8,731 bases of DNA from the NCBI GenBank assembly GCA_017483425.1, contig JAFUWM010000019.1, forward strand, positions 1 to 8,731. The letters run 5' to 3'. Origin of the DNA: Lachnospiraceae bacterium (GTDB lineage Bacteria; Bacillota; Clostridia; Lachnospirales; Lachnospiraceae). Below are positions 1 through 5,316 of the stretch, one piece after another. Under the pieces are notes generated by a model. It saw nothing but the letters and a program-made list of their open reading frames with translations, made no database searches and was not told the DNA's origin. The position numbers were made by a program, and so were the translations under genes. Position 1 is the stretch's first letter; every line of letters starts with the position of its first letter.

Positions 1-1
1 A

Positions 2-712
2 CGCATGCACAGAGAGGGTGTCGAGCTTGCGACAGAGCTTGATGACGGAAATATATTTTCATGTCCCGCCGGACTTGTGCATTTCATCGTTCCCGTAAAA
101 AAAGAGGGTGAGACGGTATATTCCGTGATTGCCGGTCCCATAGCGATGGACTATCCTGACATTTCCGTGGTTGACGGACTTATCAGGGGATATGGTCTTA
201 CGATAGATCTGAGGCAGAAGCTCTATGCCGCGCTAAACGCCATACCGATAGTGGAGCCCGTGCGCATACAGCACTTAAGCAAGCTTTTGTATGCCCTGAT
301 AAGCGACCTGCCGGATGACGGCAGTGAGGAAGAGGACGATCCCGTGCCTGAGAATCTGAGCGCTGCTTCCGTTTCGATACCGATAATCCAGAAGGCTGTG
401 GCATATATCGACGAGCACTTTCAGGAGGATATGCGCCTTGAAAATGTGGCTGCCTTTGTCGGGCTTAATCCCTCGTATTTTTCATCTATTTTTAAGAAGG
501 AGCTTAAGATAAGCTTTTCAAATTATCTCACGCAAAAAAGGATCGAAGAGGCATGTGGTCTGCTTCTTCGATCCAATCTTTCACTTTCCGATATCGCCTA
601 TGAGGTCGGCTTTGAGAATCAAAGCTACTTTTCCCACAGCTTCAGACGGCATACGGGCATGTCGCCCAAGGAATACAGGAAGAGTCAGATCCCGTATTCC
701 TCCGGCAGATAG
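2..712 (+). CDS. PocR-domain AraC-family transcriptional regulator, 5' end missing
   Basis: The reading frame is open to the left edge, so the start lies outside the window; the ATG at 5 is probably internal. Numbering from that Met, residues 1-80 look like the C-terminal part of a PocR sensory domain: a CPAGL motif (20-24) followed by a beta-rich stretch and an AGPI motif (43-46). An acidic linker lies at 102-117. Residues 128-228 form an AraC-type DNA-binding domain with two helix-turn-helix units (about 145-164 and 193-215) and the usual ending GMSPKEYRK. PocR domains were predicted from comparative genomics to bind small hydrocarbon derivatives such as diols. The gene faces mtaCB and overlaps the 3' end of mtaB by 28 bp. 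A role in controlling the methanol genes is inferred from position. The domain assignments are firm for AraC and fairly firm for PocR; the ligand is unknown. Confidence 0.88.
   Translation, partial: RMHREGVELATELDDGNIFSCPAGLVHFIVPVKKEGETVYSVIAGPIAMDYPDISVVDGLIRGYGLTIDLRQKLYAALNAIPIVEPVRIQHLSKLLYALISDLPDDGSEEEDDPVPENLSAASVSIPIIQKAVAYIDEHFQEDMRLENVAAFVGLNPSYFSSIFKKELKISFSNYLTQKRIEEACGLLLRSNLSLSDIAYEVGFENQSYFSHSFRRHTGMSPKEYRKSQIPYSSGR
669..701. repeat. Inverted repeat spanning the convergent 3' overlap
   Basis: AGGAATAC (669-676) and GTATTCCT (694-701) are perfect 8-bp inverted arms. After one mismatch, GGA (678-680) can pair with TCC (690-692), leaving a 9-nt loop. The stop codon of mtaB (685-687) lies in that loop, and the repeat is within the last codons of the regulator. 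No T-tract follows on either strand, so this is not a standard intrinsic terminator. It could shape 3' ends of the two converging transcripts or be a by-product of coding sequence. Confidence 0.5.
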
Positions 713-2064
713 CGTTTTCCGCTGAGCTCATCCTTCATCTCCGCGATAAATTCTTCCTCATCCTCGGGAATCTCGTCTACCTGATCCCTGAGCATCTCAA
801 GCCAGTTTTCCTCGCGCTCGTCAAGTACCAGCTCTTTGTTTTCCACGGCGCGGTCAAGGATATCGAGAGCCTTTATCGCCGTGTGCAGTGTCCTTAAGAA
901 AGGATCCTGGGTCTTTACGATCTCTTCGGATATTTCAAATACCACGTCCGGTTTCATTATATAGGCCTGAGGATCCAGATAGCAGTCTGATTCCACAAGA
1001 AGATCACGCATAAGGAGTGCATGACCCTTTTCGGCTGCGGTATTCAGCAGACGGCAGTCGTAGGCCAGCTGTTCCATGGAAACTACCGGCGCAAATCCCG
1101 ACAGCAGCTTTACCTGCTGGACGGATTCATTGCTCCATGTATCCGCGACGGACAGCGCTATATTGCCTATGGGGCTGAAGTGCGCGCAGGCGGCAGACTT
1201 GCCCTCAAGGGCAATAGGGGTTCCGGTTATGGCTTTGAGATATACATTTTCATAAGCGCAGTCCTTGCTGGGGCCTACAGCTCCGTTTTCTATCGCGACC
1301 AATGCCCTCGGAGCGGCTACGGCACGCATTACCGCGGCATATACTTTCGGCAGGAAGCCCTGCTCCGCAAGGACCATGGAGGTATTTGCAAATCCGCAGG
1401 CCGAGTCACCGGCCGATATAGATCCGCATTCCTCGGCGATATTTGAGATGTTGGTCCAGAGCCATTTCATATCTCTTGCGCCGAGGCAGCCCAGAGCGAA
1501 GATCGAGGTCCTGAGATCGGCATTCACTATGGCTTCATCGTTTATTTCCTTACCACCGGTGGATTCTATTGACAGAAAATCCGCGCCTTCCTTTGCGGTC
1601 TCGGTAAATATCTTTAGCATGGATTCCCAGTAGGCGCCGCTTCTCATTATCGGCGGGCGGTTCATCTCGCGAAGATCGTTCGGTGTCATACGGAATACAC
1701 TCTTCAATCCGTGTTTTTCTTCGTATTCATACATCGTGCTGCGGAGGATCTTAAAAATCTCTATGCCCCATTCCGGATGCTCGGTGTACTGGGGCAGGGT
1801 TTCAAATTCAACCACAAGACCCGGCACATGCAGGTGGAGCGCCTTATCGAGAACGCCGGTGATGATCTCCTGATAGATATCCTTTGCTTTTGGAAGAGTT
1901 TCTTCGGTGGCTTCCATAGCTGGAAGCGTAAAGTTTATCTCGGGATATATAGTTCCCCCGCCTATCACCATGCCGTTTTTGCAGGTTACGGGATTGGGGC
2001 AGCTTCCGTAAATGAAATCGTCAACGGAATCATATGCAAGTTTTGTAAATTGTTTTGGTGTCAT
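685..2064 (-). CDS. mtaB: Methanol:corrinoid methyltransferase MtaB
   Basis: MtaB is a cytoplasmic zinc enzyme that activates methanol and transfers its methyl group to the Co(I) corrinoid of MtaC, the entry step of methanol use in methanogens and methylotrophic acetogens. The 459-residue length matches the family (about 460). The three zinc ligands known from Methanosarcina barkeri MtaB (one Glu, two Cys) have clear counterparts: Glu167 in a SIESTGG motif, Cys223 in SAGDSACGFANT and Cys269 in GPSKDCAYE. The stretch after Cys269 (YLKAITGTPI) is also typical. The ATG at 2064 lies 3 bp after the mtaC stop and its N-terminus resembles the family start; the ribosome binding site is weak (GAG-rich end of mtaC), suggesting translational coupling. 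The gene needs no pyrrolysine codon, unlike methylamine methyltransferases. Its 3' end overlaps the opposing regulator gene. Confidence 0.94.
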   Translation of the reverse strand: MTPKQFTKLAYDSVDDFIYGSCPNPVTCKNGMVIGGGTIYPEINFTLPAMEATEETLPKAKDIYQEIITGVLDKALHLHVPGLVVEFETLPQYTEHPEWGIEIFKILRSTMYEYEEKHGLKSVFRMTPNDLREMNRPPIMRSGAYWESMLKIFTETAKEGADFLSIESTGGKEINDEAIVNADLRTSIFALGCLGARDMKWLWTNISNIAEECGSISAGDSACGFANTSMVLAEQGFLPKVYAAVMRAVAAPRALVAIENGAVGPSKDCAYENVYLKAITGTPIALEGKSAACAHFSPIGNIALSVADTWSNESVQQVKLLSGFAPVVSMEQLAYDCRLLNTAAEKGHALLMRDLLVESDCYLDPQAYIMKPDVVFEISEEIVKTQDPFLRTLHTAIKALDILDRAVENKELVLDEREENWLEMLRDQVDEIPEDEEEFIAEMKDELSGKRYLPEEYGI

Positions 2065-2067
2065 GGC

Positions 2068-2712
2068 TCAGCTCGCTTTCTTATTATTCATAAACTCTTT
2101 TGCGTGTTCCGCGGCAGCGGAGGCATCGGGGGTATAGCAATCCGCCCTGACCTCATCCGCGAAGCTTTGTGAGACAGGGGCTCCGCCTATCATGATATGA
2201 TATTTGTCTCTCACGCCCTGACGTTCAAACTCCTTTATCACATCACCTATCGCGGGCATTGTCGTGGTAAGCAGAGCTGACAGGCACACTATGTCCGCGC
2301 CTACCTCCTCGGCTTTCTCTACAAACTTTTCATCGGGAACGTCTATCCCAATATCATAGACATCAAGTCCCGCGCCCCTCATCATCATCGCGACAAGGTT
2401 TTTACCTATATCATGCAGATCGCCTTTGACGGTTCCTATGACCACCGTGCCTACAGGCTCGATCCCCGATTCCGAAAAGAGCGGCTCTATGATCTTTACT
2501 CCGGCGGACATTGCTCTTGCGGCCATGAGCATTTCCGGTACGAAGATCTTATTGGCGCTGAAATTCTCCCCGACGATACCCATCGGGGCAATGAGGCCGT
2601 CCTCCAGTATTTCCTTTACCGGCACGTTTTCCTCAAGTGCCTGATTGACAATGTTTTTTACATCCTTTACCTTGCCTTTTTGCACGGCAGTCGATAATGC
2701 TTCAAAATCCAT
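2068..2712 (-). CDS. mtaC: Methanol corrinoid protein MtaC
   Basis: MtaC is the methyl-carrying cobalamin protein that accepts the methyl group from methanol via MtaB and offers it to a second methyltransferase. Residues 1-85 form the helical cap domain common to corrinoid methyltransferase proteins. Residues 88-210 are the B12-binding Rossmann-like domain, with the cobalt-ligating His100 in GDLHDIGKN (the DxHxxG motif), the S145-A-L147 motif and the GG pair at 176-177. With 214 residues it has the size of bacterial family members and lacks the longer N-terminus of the methanogen protein. A GTG start at 2727 would add five residues, but the ATG at 2712 is preferred: GGAGGAGG sits 5 nt before it, and the GTG codon overlaps that site. 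Sequence alone does not separate MtaC well from methylamine corrinoid proteins; the adjoining mtaB decides the name. Confidence 0.92.
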   Translation of the reverse strand: MDFEALSTAVQKGKVKDVKNIVNQALEENVPVKEILEDGLIAPMGIVGENFSANKIFVPEMLMAARAMSAGVKIIEPLFSESGIEPVGTVVIGTVKGDLHDIGKNLVAMMMRGAGLDVYDIGIDVPDEKFVEKAEEVGADIVCLSALLTTTMPAIGDVIKEFERQGVRDKYHIMIGGAPVSQSFADEVRADCYTPDASAAAEHAKEFMNNKKAS

Positions 2713-2764
2713 AAAAACCTCCTCCACAAAACGTAAAACACGGCTTTATCTGTTTTTCACATAC

Positions 2765-2770
2765 ATTATA
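2765..2770 (-). promoter_or_regulatory. Candidate -10 box of the mtaCB promoter
   Basis: Read on the minus strand, a perfect TATAAT lies 52 bp before the mtaC start codon. At the expected 17-bp distance there is no TTGACA-like -35 (the hexamer reads AATACT). A good -10 with a poor -35 is common for promoters that need an activator such as an AraC-family protein. The region is AT-rich, so a chance match is possible. Confidence 0.45.
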
Positions 2771-2773
2771 TGT

Positions 2774-2788
2774 TTTCCGATGAGGAAA
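2774..2788. promoter_or_regulatory. Short inverted repeat TTTCC-N5-GGAAA in the mtaC promoter spacer
   Basis: TTTCC (2774-2778) and GGAAA (2784-2788) are perfect 5-bp arms around GATGA. They fall between the candidate -10 of mtaC and the place of its -35, where a bound protein would affect polymerase directly. The arms are short and the site is only a candidate operator. Confidence 0.25.
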
Positions 2789-2801
2789 GTATTTTAAAGA
2801 A

Positions 2802-2815
2802 TTTGGAACTTTTGG
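2802..2815. promoter_or_regulatory. Direct repeat TTTGG upstream of the mtaC promoter
   Basis: TTTGG occurs at 2802-2806 and again at 2811-2815, a 9-bp period. This is roughly 45-57 bp upstream of the expected mtaC transcription start, where AraC-type activators often bind direct repeats. The repeat is short, so this is a weak candidate for the regulator's binding site. Confidence 0.2.
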
Positions 2816-2837
2816 TATACTGGATCCGCTGACTCCT

Positions 2838-2868
2838 AAAAATAATGAAAAAGTTTTTAATTATTTTT
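2838..2868. repeat. 31-bp AT-rich near-perfect palindrome
   Basis: The arms AAAAATAAT (2838-2846) and ATTATTTTT (2860-2868) are perfect complements, and the interior AAAAA-G-TTTTT (2848-2858) continues the symmetry about G2853. Fourteen of fifteen symmetric positions pair; only 2847/2859 does not. It lies about midway between the divergent mtaC and metY genes, well upstream of both candidate promoters. It could be a protein-binding site, a curved or cruciform-prone element, or a transcription barrier. Confidence 0.55.
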
Positions 2869-2883
2869 GCATATAGAATGAAT

Positions 2884-2899
2884 CGATAACCCCCTATCG
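2884..2899. promoter_or_regulatory. Inverted repeat CGATA-N6-TATCG upstream of the metY promoter
   Basis: CGATA (2884-2888) and TATCG (2895-2899) flank ACCCCC; the similarity extends outward to AT on both sides with one extra G on the right. It ends 22 bp before the metY -35 box, a position suited to an activator or an upstream operator. The binding protein is not identifiable; regulators of cysteine and methionine genes are the obvious candidates given the target gene. Confidence 0.35.
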
Positions 2900-2921
2900 G
2901 ATAATCAGAACAGAAACCTTA

Positions 2922-2950
2922 TTGACATACCATATAAAAAAGAGTATAAC
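2922..2950 (+). promoter_or_regulatory. metY promoter, near-consensus sigma-A type
   Basis: A perfect -35 TTGACA (2922-2927) is followed after exactly 17 bp by TATAAC (2945-2950), one base off the consensus -10. Transcription should start near 2957, giving a leader of about 55 nt before the metY start. That leader is too short for a SAM riboswitch or a T-box. Confidence 0.8.
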
Positions 2951-2996
2951 AGACTAAACAGAAATCATACTAATCCTAGATAAAAGATAGGAAATG

Positions 2997-3003
2997 AGGA
3001 GGG
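2997..3003 (+). promoter_or_regulatory. Strong ribosome binding site of metY
   Basis: AGGAGGG lies 7 nt before the ATG at 3011 and fixes this start. Just upstream, TCCTA (2974-2978) and TAGGA (2988-2992) could form a small 5-bp hairpin in the leader, but it does not cover the ribosome binding site. Confidence 0.8.
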
Positions 3004-3010
3004 CGCAAAA

Positions 3011-4294
3011 ATGAGTGATTACAAATTTGAAACATTACAGCTTCACGTAGGTCAGGAGCAGGCTGATCCGGCTACGGATTCAAGAGCGGTACCGATCTAC
3101 CAGACGACTTCATACGTATTTCATAACAGCAAGCATGCGGCAGACAGGTTCGGACTTGCGGATGCCGGAAATATATATGGAAGACTTACGAATTCGACAC
3201 AGGATGTACTTGAAAAGAGGGTAGCAGCTCTTGAGGGCGGAAGCGCAGCGCTGGCACTTGCATCCGGAGCAGCGGCAATAACATACGCTATCGAAGCCCT
3301 TGCTGCAAACGGCGGACACATCGTAGCCCAGAAAACGATCTATGGCGGAACTTTCAATCTGCTCGAGCATACGCTTCCCCAGTACGGGATCAAGACATCC
3401 TTTGTGGATGCTCATAATCTTAAGGAAGTAGAGGACGCTATACAGGACGATACAAGGGCGATCTTCCTTGAGACACTCGGAAATCCCAACAGTGACATCC
3501 CCGATATCGACGCTGTTTCTGAGATAGCGCATAAGCACGGTCTTCCTGTAGTGATAGATAATACCTTCGGAACACCTTATCTTATCAGACCCATAGAGCA
3601 CGGAGCTGACATCGTGGTTCATTCAGCTACGAAGTTCCTCGGCGGACACGGCACCACGCTTGGCGGCATCATCGTAGAGTCAGGCAAGTTTGACTGGAAG
3701 GCAAGCGGCAAATATCCTAATATAGCGGCTCCGAATCCGAGCTACCACGGCGTATCTTTCTATGATGCCGTAGGACCTGCAGCTTTCGTTACATACATAA
3801 GGGCCATACTCCTCAGGGATACCGGAGCTACGATCTCACCTTTCAGCGCTTTCCTTCTTCTTCAGGGAGTTGAGACGCTTTCACTGAGGCTTGAGCGTCA
3901 TGCAGAGAATACAAAGAAGGTCGTTGAGTATTTGAGCAAGCATCCGCAGGTAGAAAAGGTAAATCACCCTTCACTGCCTGATCATCCTGATCACGCTCTC
4001 TATCAGAAGTATTTCCCGAATGGCGGAGCTTCGATATTCACTTTTGATATCAAGGGCGGACAGGACGAAGCATGGAAGTTCATTGATAACCTTGAGATCT
4101 TCTCACTTCTCGCAAACGTCGCGGACGTGAAGAGCCTTGTGATACATCCCGCGTCAACGACACATTCACAGCTCTCGGACGAGGAGCTTAACGATCAGGG
4201 TATCCATAAGAATACTATCAGGCTTTCGATCGGTACGGAGCATGTAGATGATATCATTGCGGATCTCGAAAAGGGATTTGCGGCTTTGAAGTAA
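3011..4294 (+). CDS. metY: O-acetylhomoserine sulfhydrylase (O-acetylhomoserine aminocarboxypropyltransferase)
   Basis: This cytoplasmic PLP enzyme of the Cys/Met metabolism family joins O-acetyl-homoserine with sulfide to give homocysteine, the direct sulfhydrylation route to methionine. The 427 residues match the usual MetY length and exceed the roughly 380-400 of cystathionine gamma-synthases and beta-lyases. The PLP lysine is Lys208 in SATKFLGGHG. Other family marks are Tyr56 and Arg58 of the YGR motif, the GG at 112-113 (phosphate-binding region), Asp183 in VIDNTFGTPY, the MetY-type insertion about 226-245 after the PLP lysine, and the C-terminal SIGTEH motif. The gene has its own promoter and ends at a strong terminator, so it is probably a single-gene transcript. 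The leader shows no riboswitch. Methionine gamma-lyase or O-succinylhomoserine sulfhydrylase activity cannot be excluded from sequence. Confidence 0.94.
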   Translation: MSDYKFETLQLHVGQEQADPATDSRAVPIYQTTSYVFHNSKHAADRFGLADAGNIYGRLTNSTQDVLEKRVAALEGGSAALALASGAAAITYAIEALAANGGHIVAQKTIYGGTFNLLEHTLPQYGIKTSFVDAHNLKEVEDAIQDDTRAIFLETLGNPNSDIPDIDAVSEIAHKHGLPVVIDNTFGTPYLIRPIEHGADIVVHSATKFLGGHGTTLGGIIVESGKFDWKASGKYPNIAAPNPSYHGVSFYDAVGPAAFVTYIRAILLRDTGATISPFSAFLLLQGVETLSLRLERHAENTKKVVEYLSKHPQVEKVNHPSLPDHPDHALYQKYFPNGGASIFTFDIKGGQDEAWKFIDNLEIFSLLANVADVKSLVIHPASTTHSQLSDEELNDQGIHKNTIRLSIGTEHVDDIIADLEKGFAALK

Positions 4295-4332
4295 TATAGG
4301 CACTAAGCTTTTTTACATACTTTCCTTCTTTA

Positions 4333-4368
4333 GGGCACTGTATCCTGAGCCAATACAGTGCCCGTTTT
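4333..4368 (+). terminator. Intrinsic terminator after metY
   Basis: GGGCACTGTAT (4333-4343) and ATACAGTGCCC (4353-4363) are perfect 11-bp arms around a 9-nt loop, followed by GTTTT. It begins 38 bp after the metY stop. The T-tract is short, but the stem is long and GC-rich at the base. Confidence 0.88.
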
Positions 4369-4403
4369 AATTCATCGCACAGCAGGGTGCGTGGCTCGAC
4401 ATT

Positions 4404-4421
4404 GAGCAATAAGTATTGCTC
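4404..4421. repeat. 18-bp palindrome upstream of larE
   Basis: GAGCAATA (4404-4411) and TATTGCTC (4414-4421) are perfect 8-bp arms around AG. The two-base centre is too tight for a full RNA hairpin and looks more like a dimer-binding operator. A GCTC at 4394-4397 could pair with the left GAGC as an alternative. It lies about 60-75 bp before larE, in the only spacer in which a promoter for the larE-to-trp gene string can sit. Confidence 0.4.
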
Positions 4422-4430
4422 GCATAATAG

Positions 4431-4460
4431 TTGCGAAACAATGGGAAAATGTGATAGCAT
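4431..4460 (+). promoter_or_regulatory. Weak candidate promoter of the larE-ttcA-trpDCF gene string
   Basis: TTGCGA (4431-4436) is followed after 18 bp by TAGCAT (4455-4460); both hexamers deviate from consensus by two bases. A CATAAT at 4423-4428 is an alternative -10 without a good -35. A promoter is expected here because a strong terminator lies just upstream and the genes downstream are tightly packed, but the exact site is uncertain. Confidence 0.3.
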
Positions 4461-4478
4461 TCTTATTCAGGTATATTT

Positions 4479-5315
4479 ATGAAATTGGATAACGAACTAT
4501 TATCAAAATATGAAGAGCTGAAGGACTATATCAGTTCTTTTGGAAGCGTCGGGGTCGCTTTTTCGGGCGGGGTTGATTCGACGTTTCTGCTGTATGCGGC
4601 GCATGAGGCACTGGGCGATAAGGCGGTTGCGCTGACAGCGGCGTCATGTTCATTTCCGGTGAGAGAATTAAATGAGGCGATGAAGTACTGCGGTGACATG
4701 GGGATAAGGCATATCGTCGTAGAGTCCGAGGAGCTGTCCATAGAAGGCTTCTCACAAAATCCGAAGAACAGATGTTACCTCTGCAAAAGGGAGCTTTTTG
4801 AAAAATTCCTTAAAGCGGCTGAGACTGAGGGACTTGAAGCAGTGGCAGAGGGCTCAAACCTCGATGACAACGGAGACTACAGGCCCGGGCTTACTGCCGT
4901 TTCGGAGCTTGGAATCAAAAGCCCCCTGAGGCATATCGGGTTTACCAAGGAAGAGATACGTATATTATCAAAGCATTTCGGACTGCCTACCTGGGATAAG
5001 CAGTCCTTTGCATGTCTGGCGAGCCGTTTTCCCTATGGAGAAACCATTAGTGAAGAAAAGCTGGGGATGGTGGATAAAGCCGAGCAGTATCTATTAGATC
5101 TAGGTTTCAGACAGCTCAGGGTTCGCATACATGGCGGCAATATGGCACGTATTGAACTCATGCCGGAGGACTTTTCTGAGTTTATGAGAGACGATATCCG
5201 CGACAAGGTGTATGAAAAGCTGAAAGAGATCGGATTCATATACGTGACCCTTGACTTAAAGGGATACAGGACGGGCAGCATGAATGAGACACTGATAGAA
5301 GCCGGGAAGCCTTAA
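4479..5315 (+). CDS. larE: LarE-family ATP-dependent sulfur transferase
   Basis: LarE is a PP-loop ATP pyrophosphatase. In Lactobacillus plantarum it adenylates pyridinium-3,5-biscarboxylate mononucleotide and donates sulfur from its own Cys176, in making the nickel-pincer cofactor of lactate racemase. Here the 278-residue length matches the family (about 276). The PP-loop is SGGVDS (29-34), a NRCYLCK motif holds Cys99 and Cys102, and GSNLDD lies at 125-130. Cys179 in the ACLASRFPYG motif corresponds to the sacrificial cysteine. The start at 4479 has only a weak AGG site about 9 nt upstream. The stop is 1 bp before the next gene, a rhodanese-PP-loop fusion. No larA, larB or larC is in the window, so the true acceptor could be a nickel-pincer precursor made elsewhere or another molecule. 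Family assignment is firm; the cellular substrate is open. Confidence 0.88.
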   Translation: MKLDNELLSKYEELKDYISSFGSVGVAFSGGVDSTFLLYAAHEALGDKAVALTAASCSFPVRELNEAMKYCGDMGIRHIVVESEELSIEGFSQNPKNRCYLCKRELFEKFLKAAETEGLEAVAEGSNLDDNGDYRPGLTAVSELGIKSPLRHIGFTKEEIRILSKHFGLPTWDKQSFACLASRFPYGETISEEKLGMVDKAEQYLLDLGFRQLRVRIHGGNMARIELMPEDFSEFMRDDIRDKVYEKLKEIGFIYVTLDLKGYRTGSMNETLIEAGKP

Positions 5316-5316
5316 T

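Noticed and set aside
685..2064. Pyrrolysine-containing methylamine methyltransferase in place of mtaB
   Set aside because: There is no in-frame amber codon before the TGA stop, and the Glu and two Cys zinc ligands fit MtaB.
1021..2172. Several open frames of 120-155 codons on the plus strand opposite mtaB
   Set aside because: They are shadows of mtaB and the mtaC end; their translations have no domain-like pattern and mtaB is intact with all zinc ligands.
2713..2727. GTG start at 2727 adding five residues to MtaC
   Set aside because: The GTG overlaps the GGAGGAGG ribosome binding site that serves the ATG at 2712, and the extra residues MEEVF simply translate that site.
2951..3010. Possible SAM riboswitch or T-box before metY
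   Set aside because: The leader after the promoter is only about 55 nt; only a 5-bp hairpin is possible, with no terminator or T-box motif.
4295..4320. Run of T after AAGC at about 4307-4314 as a terminator
   Set aside because: No stem of useful length precedes it; the true terminator is the 11-bp hairpin at 4333-4368.
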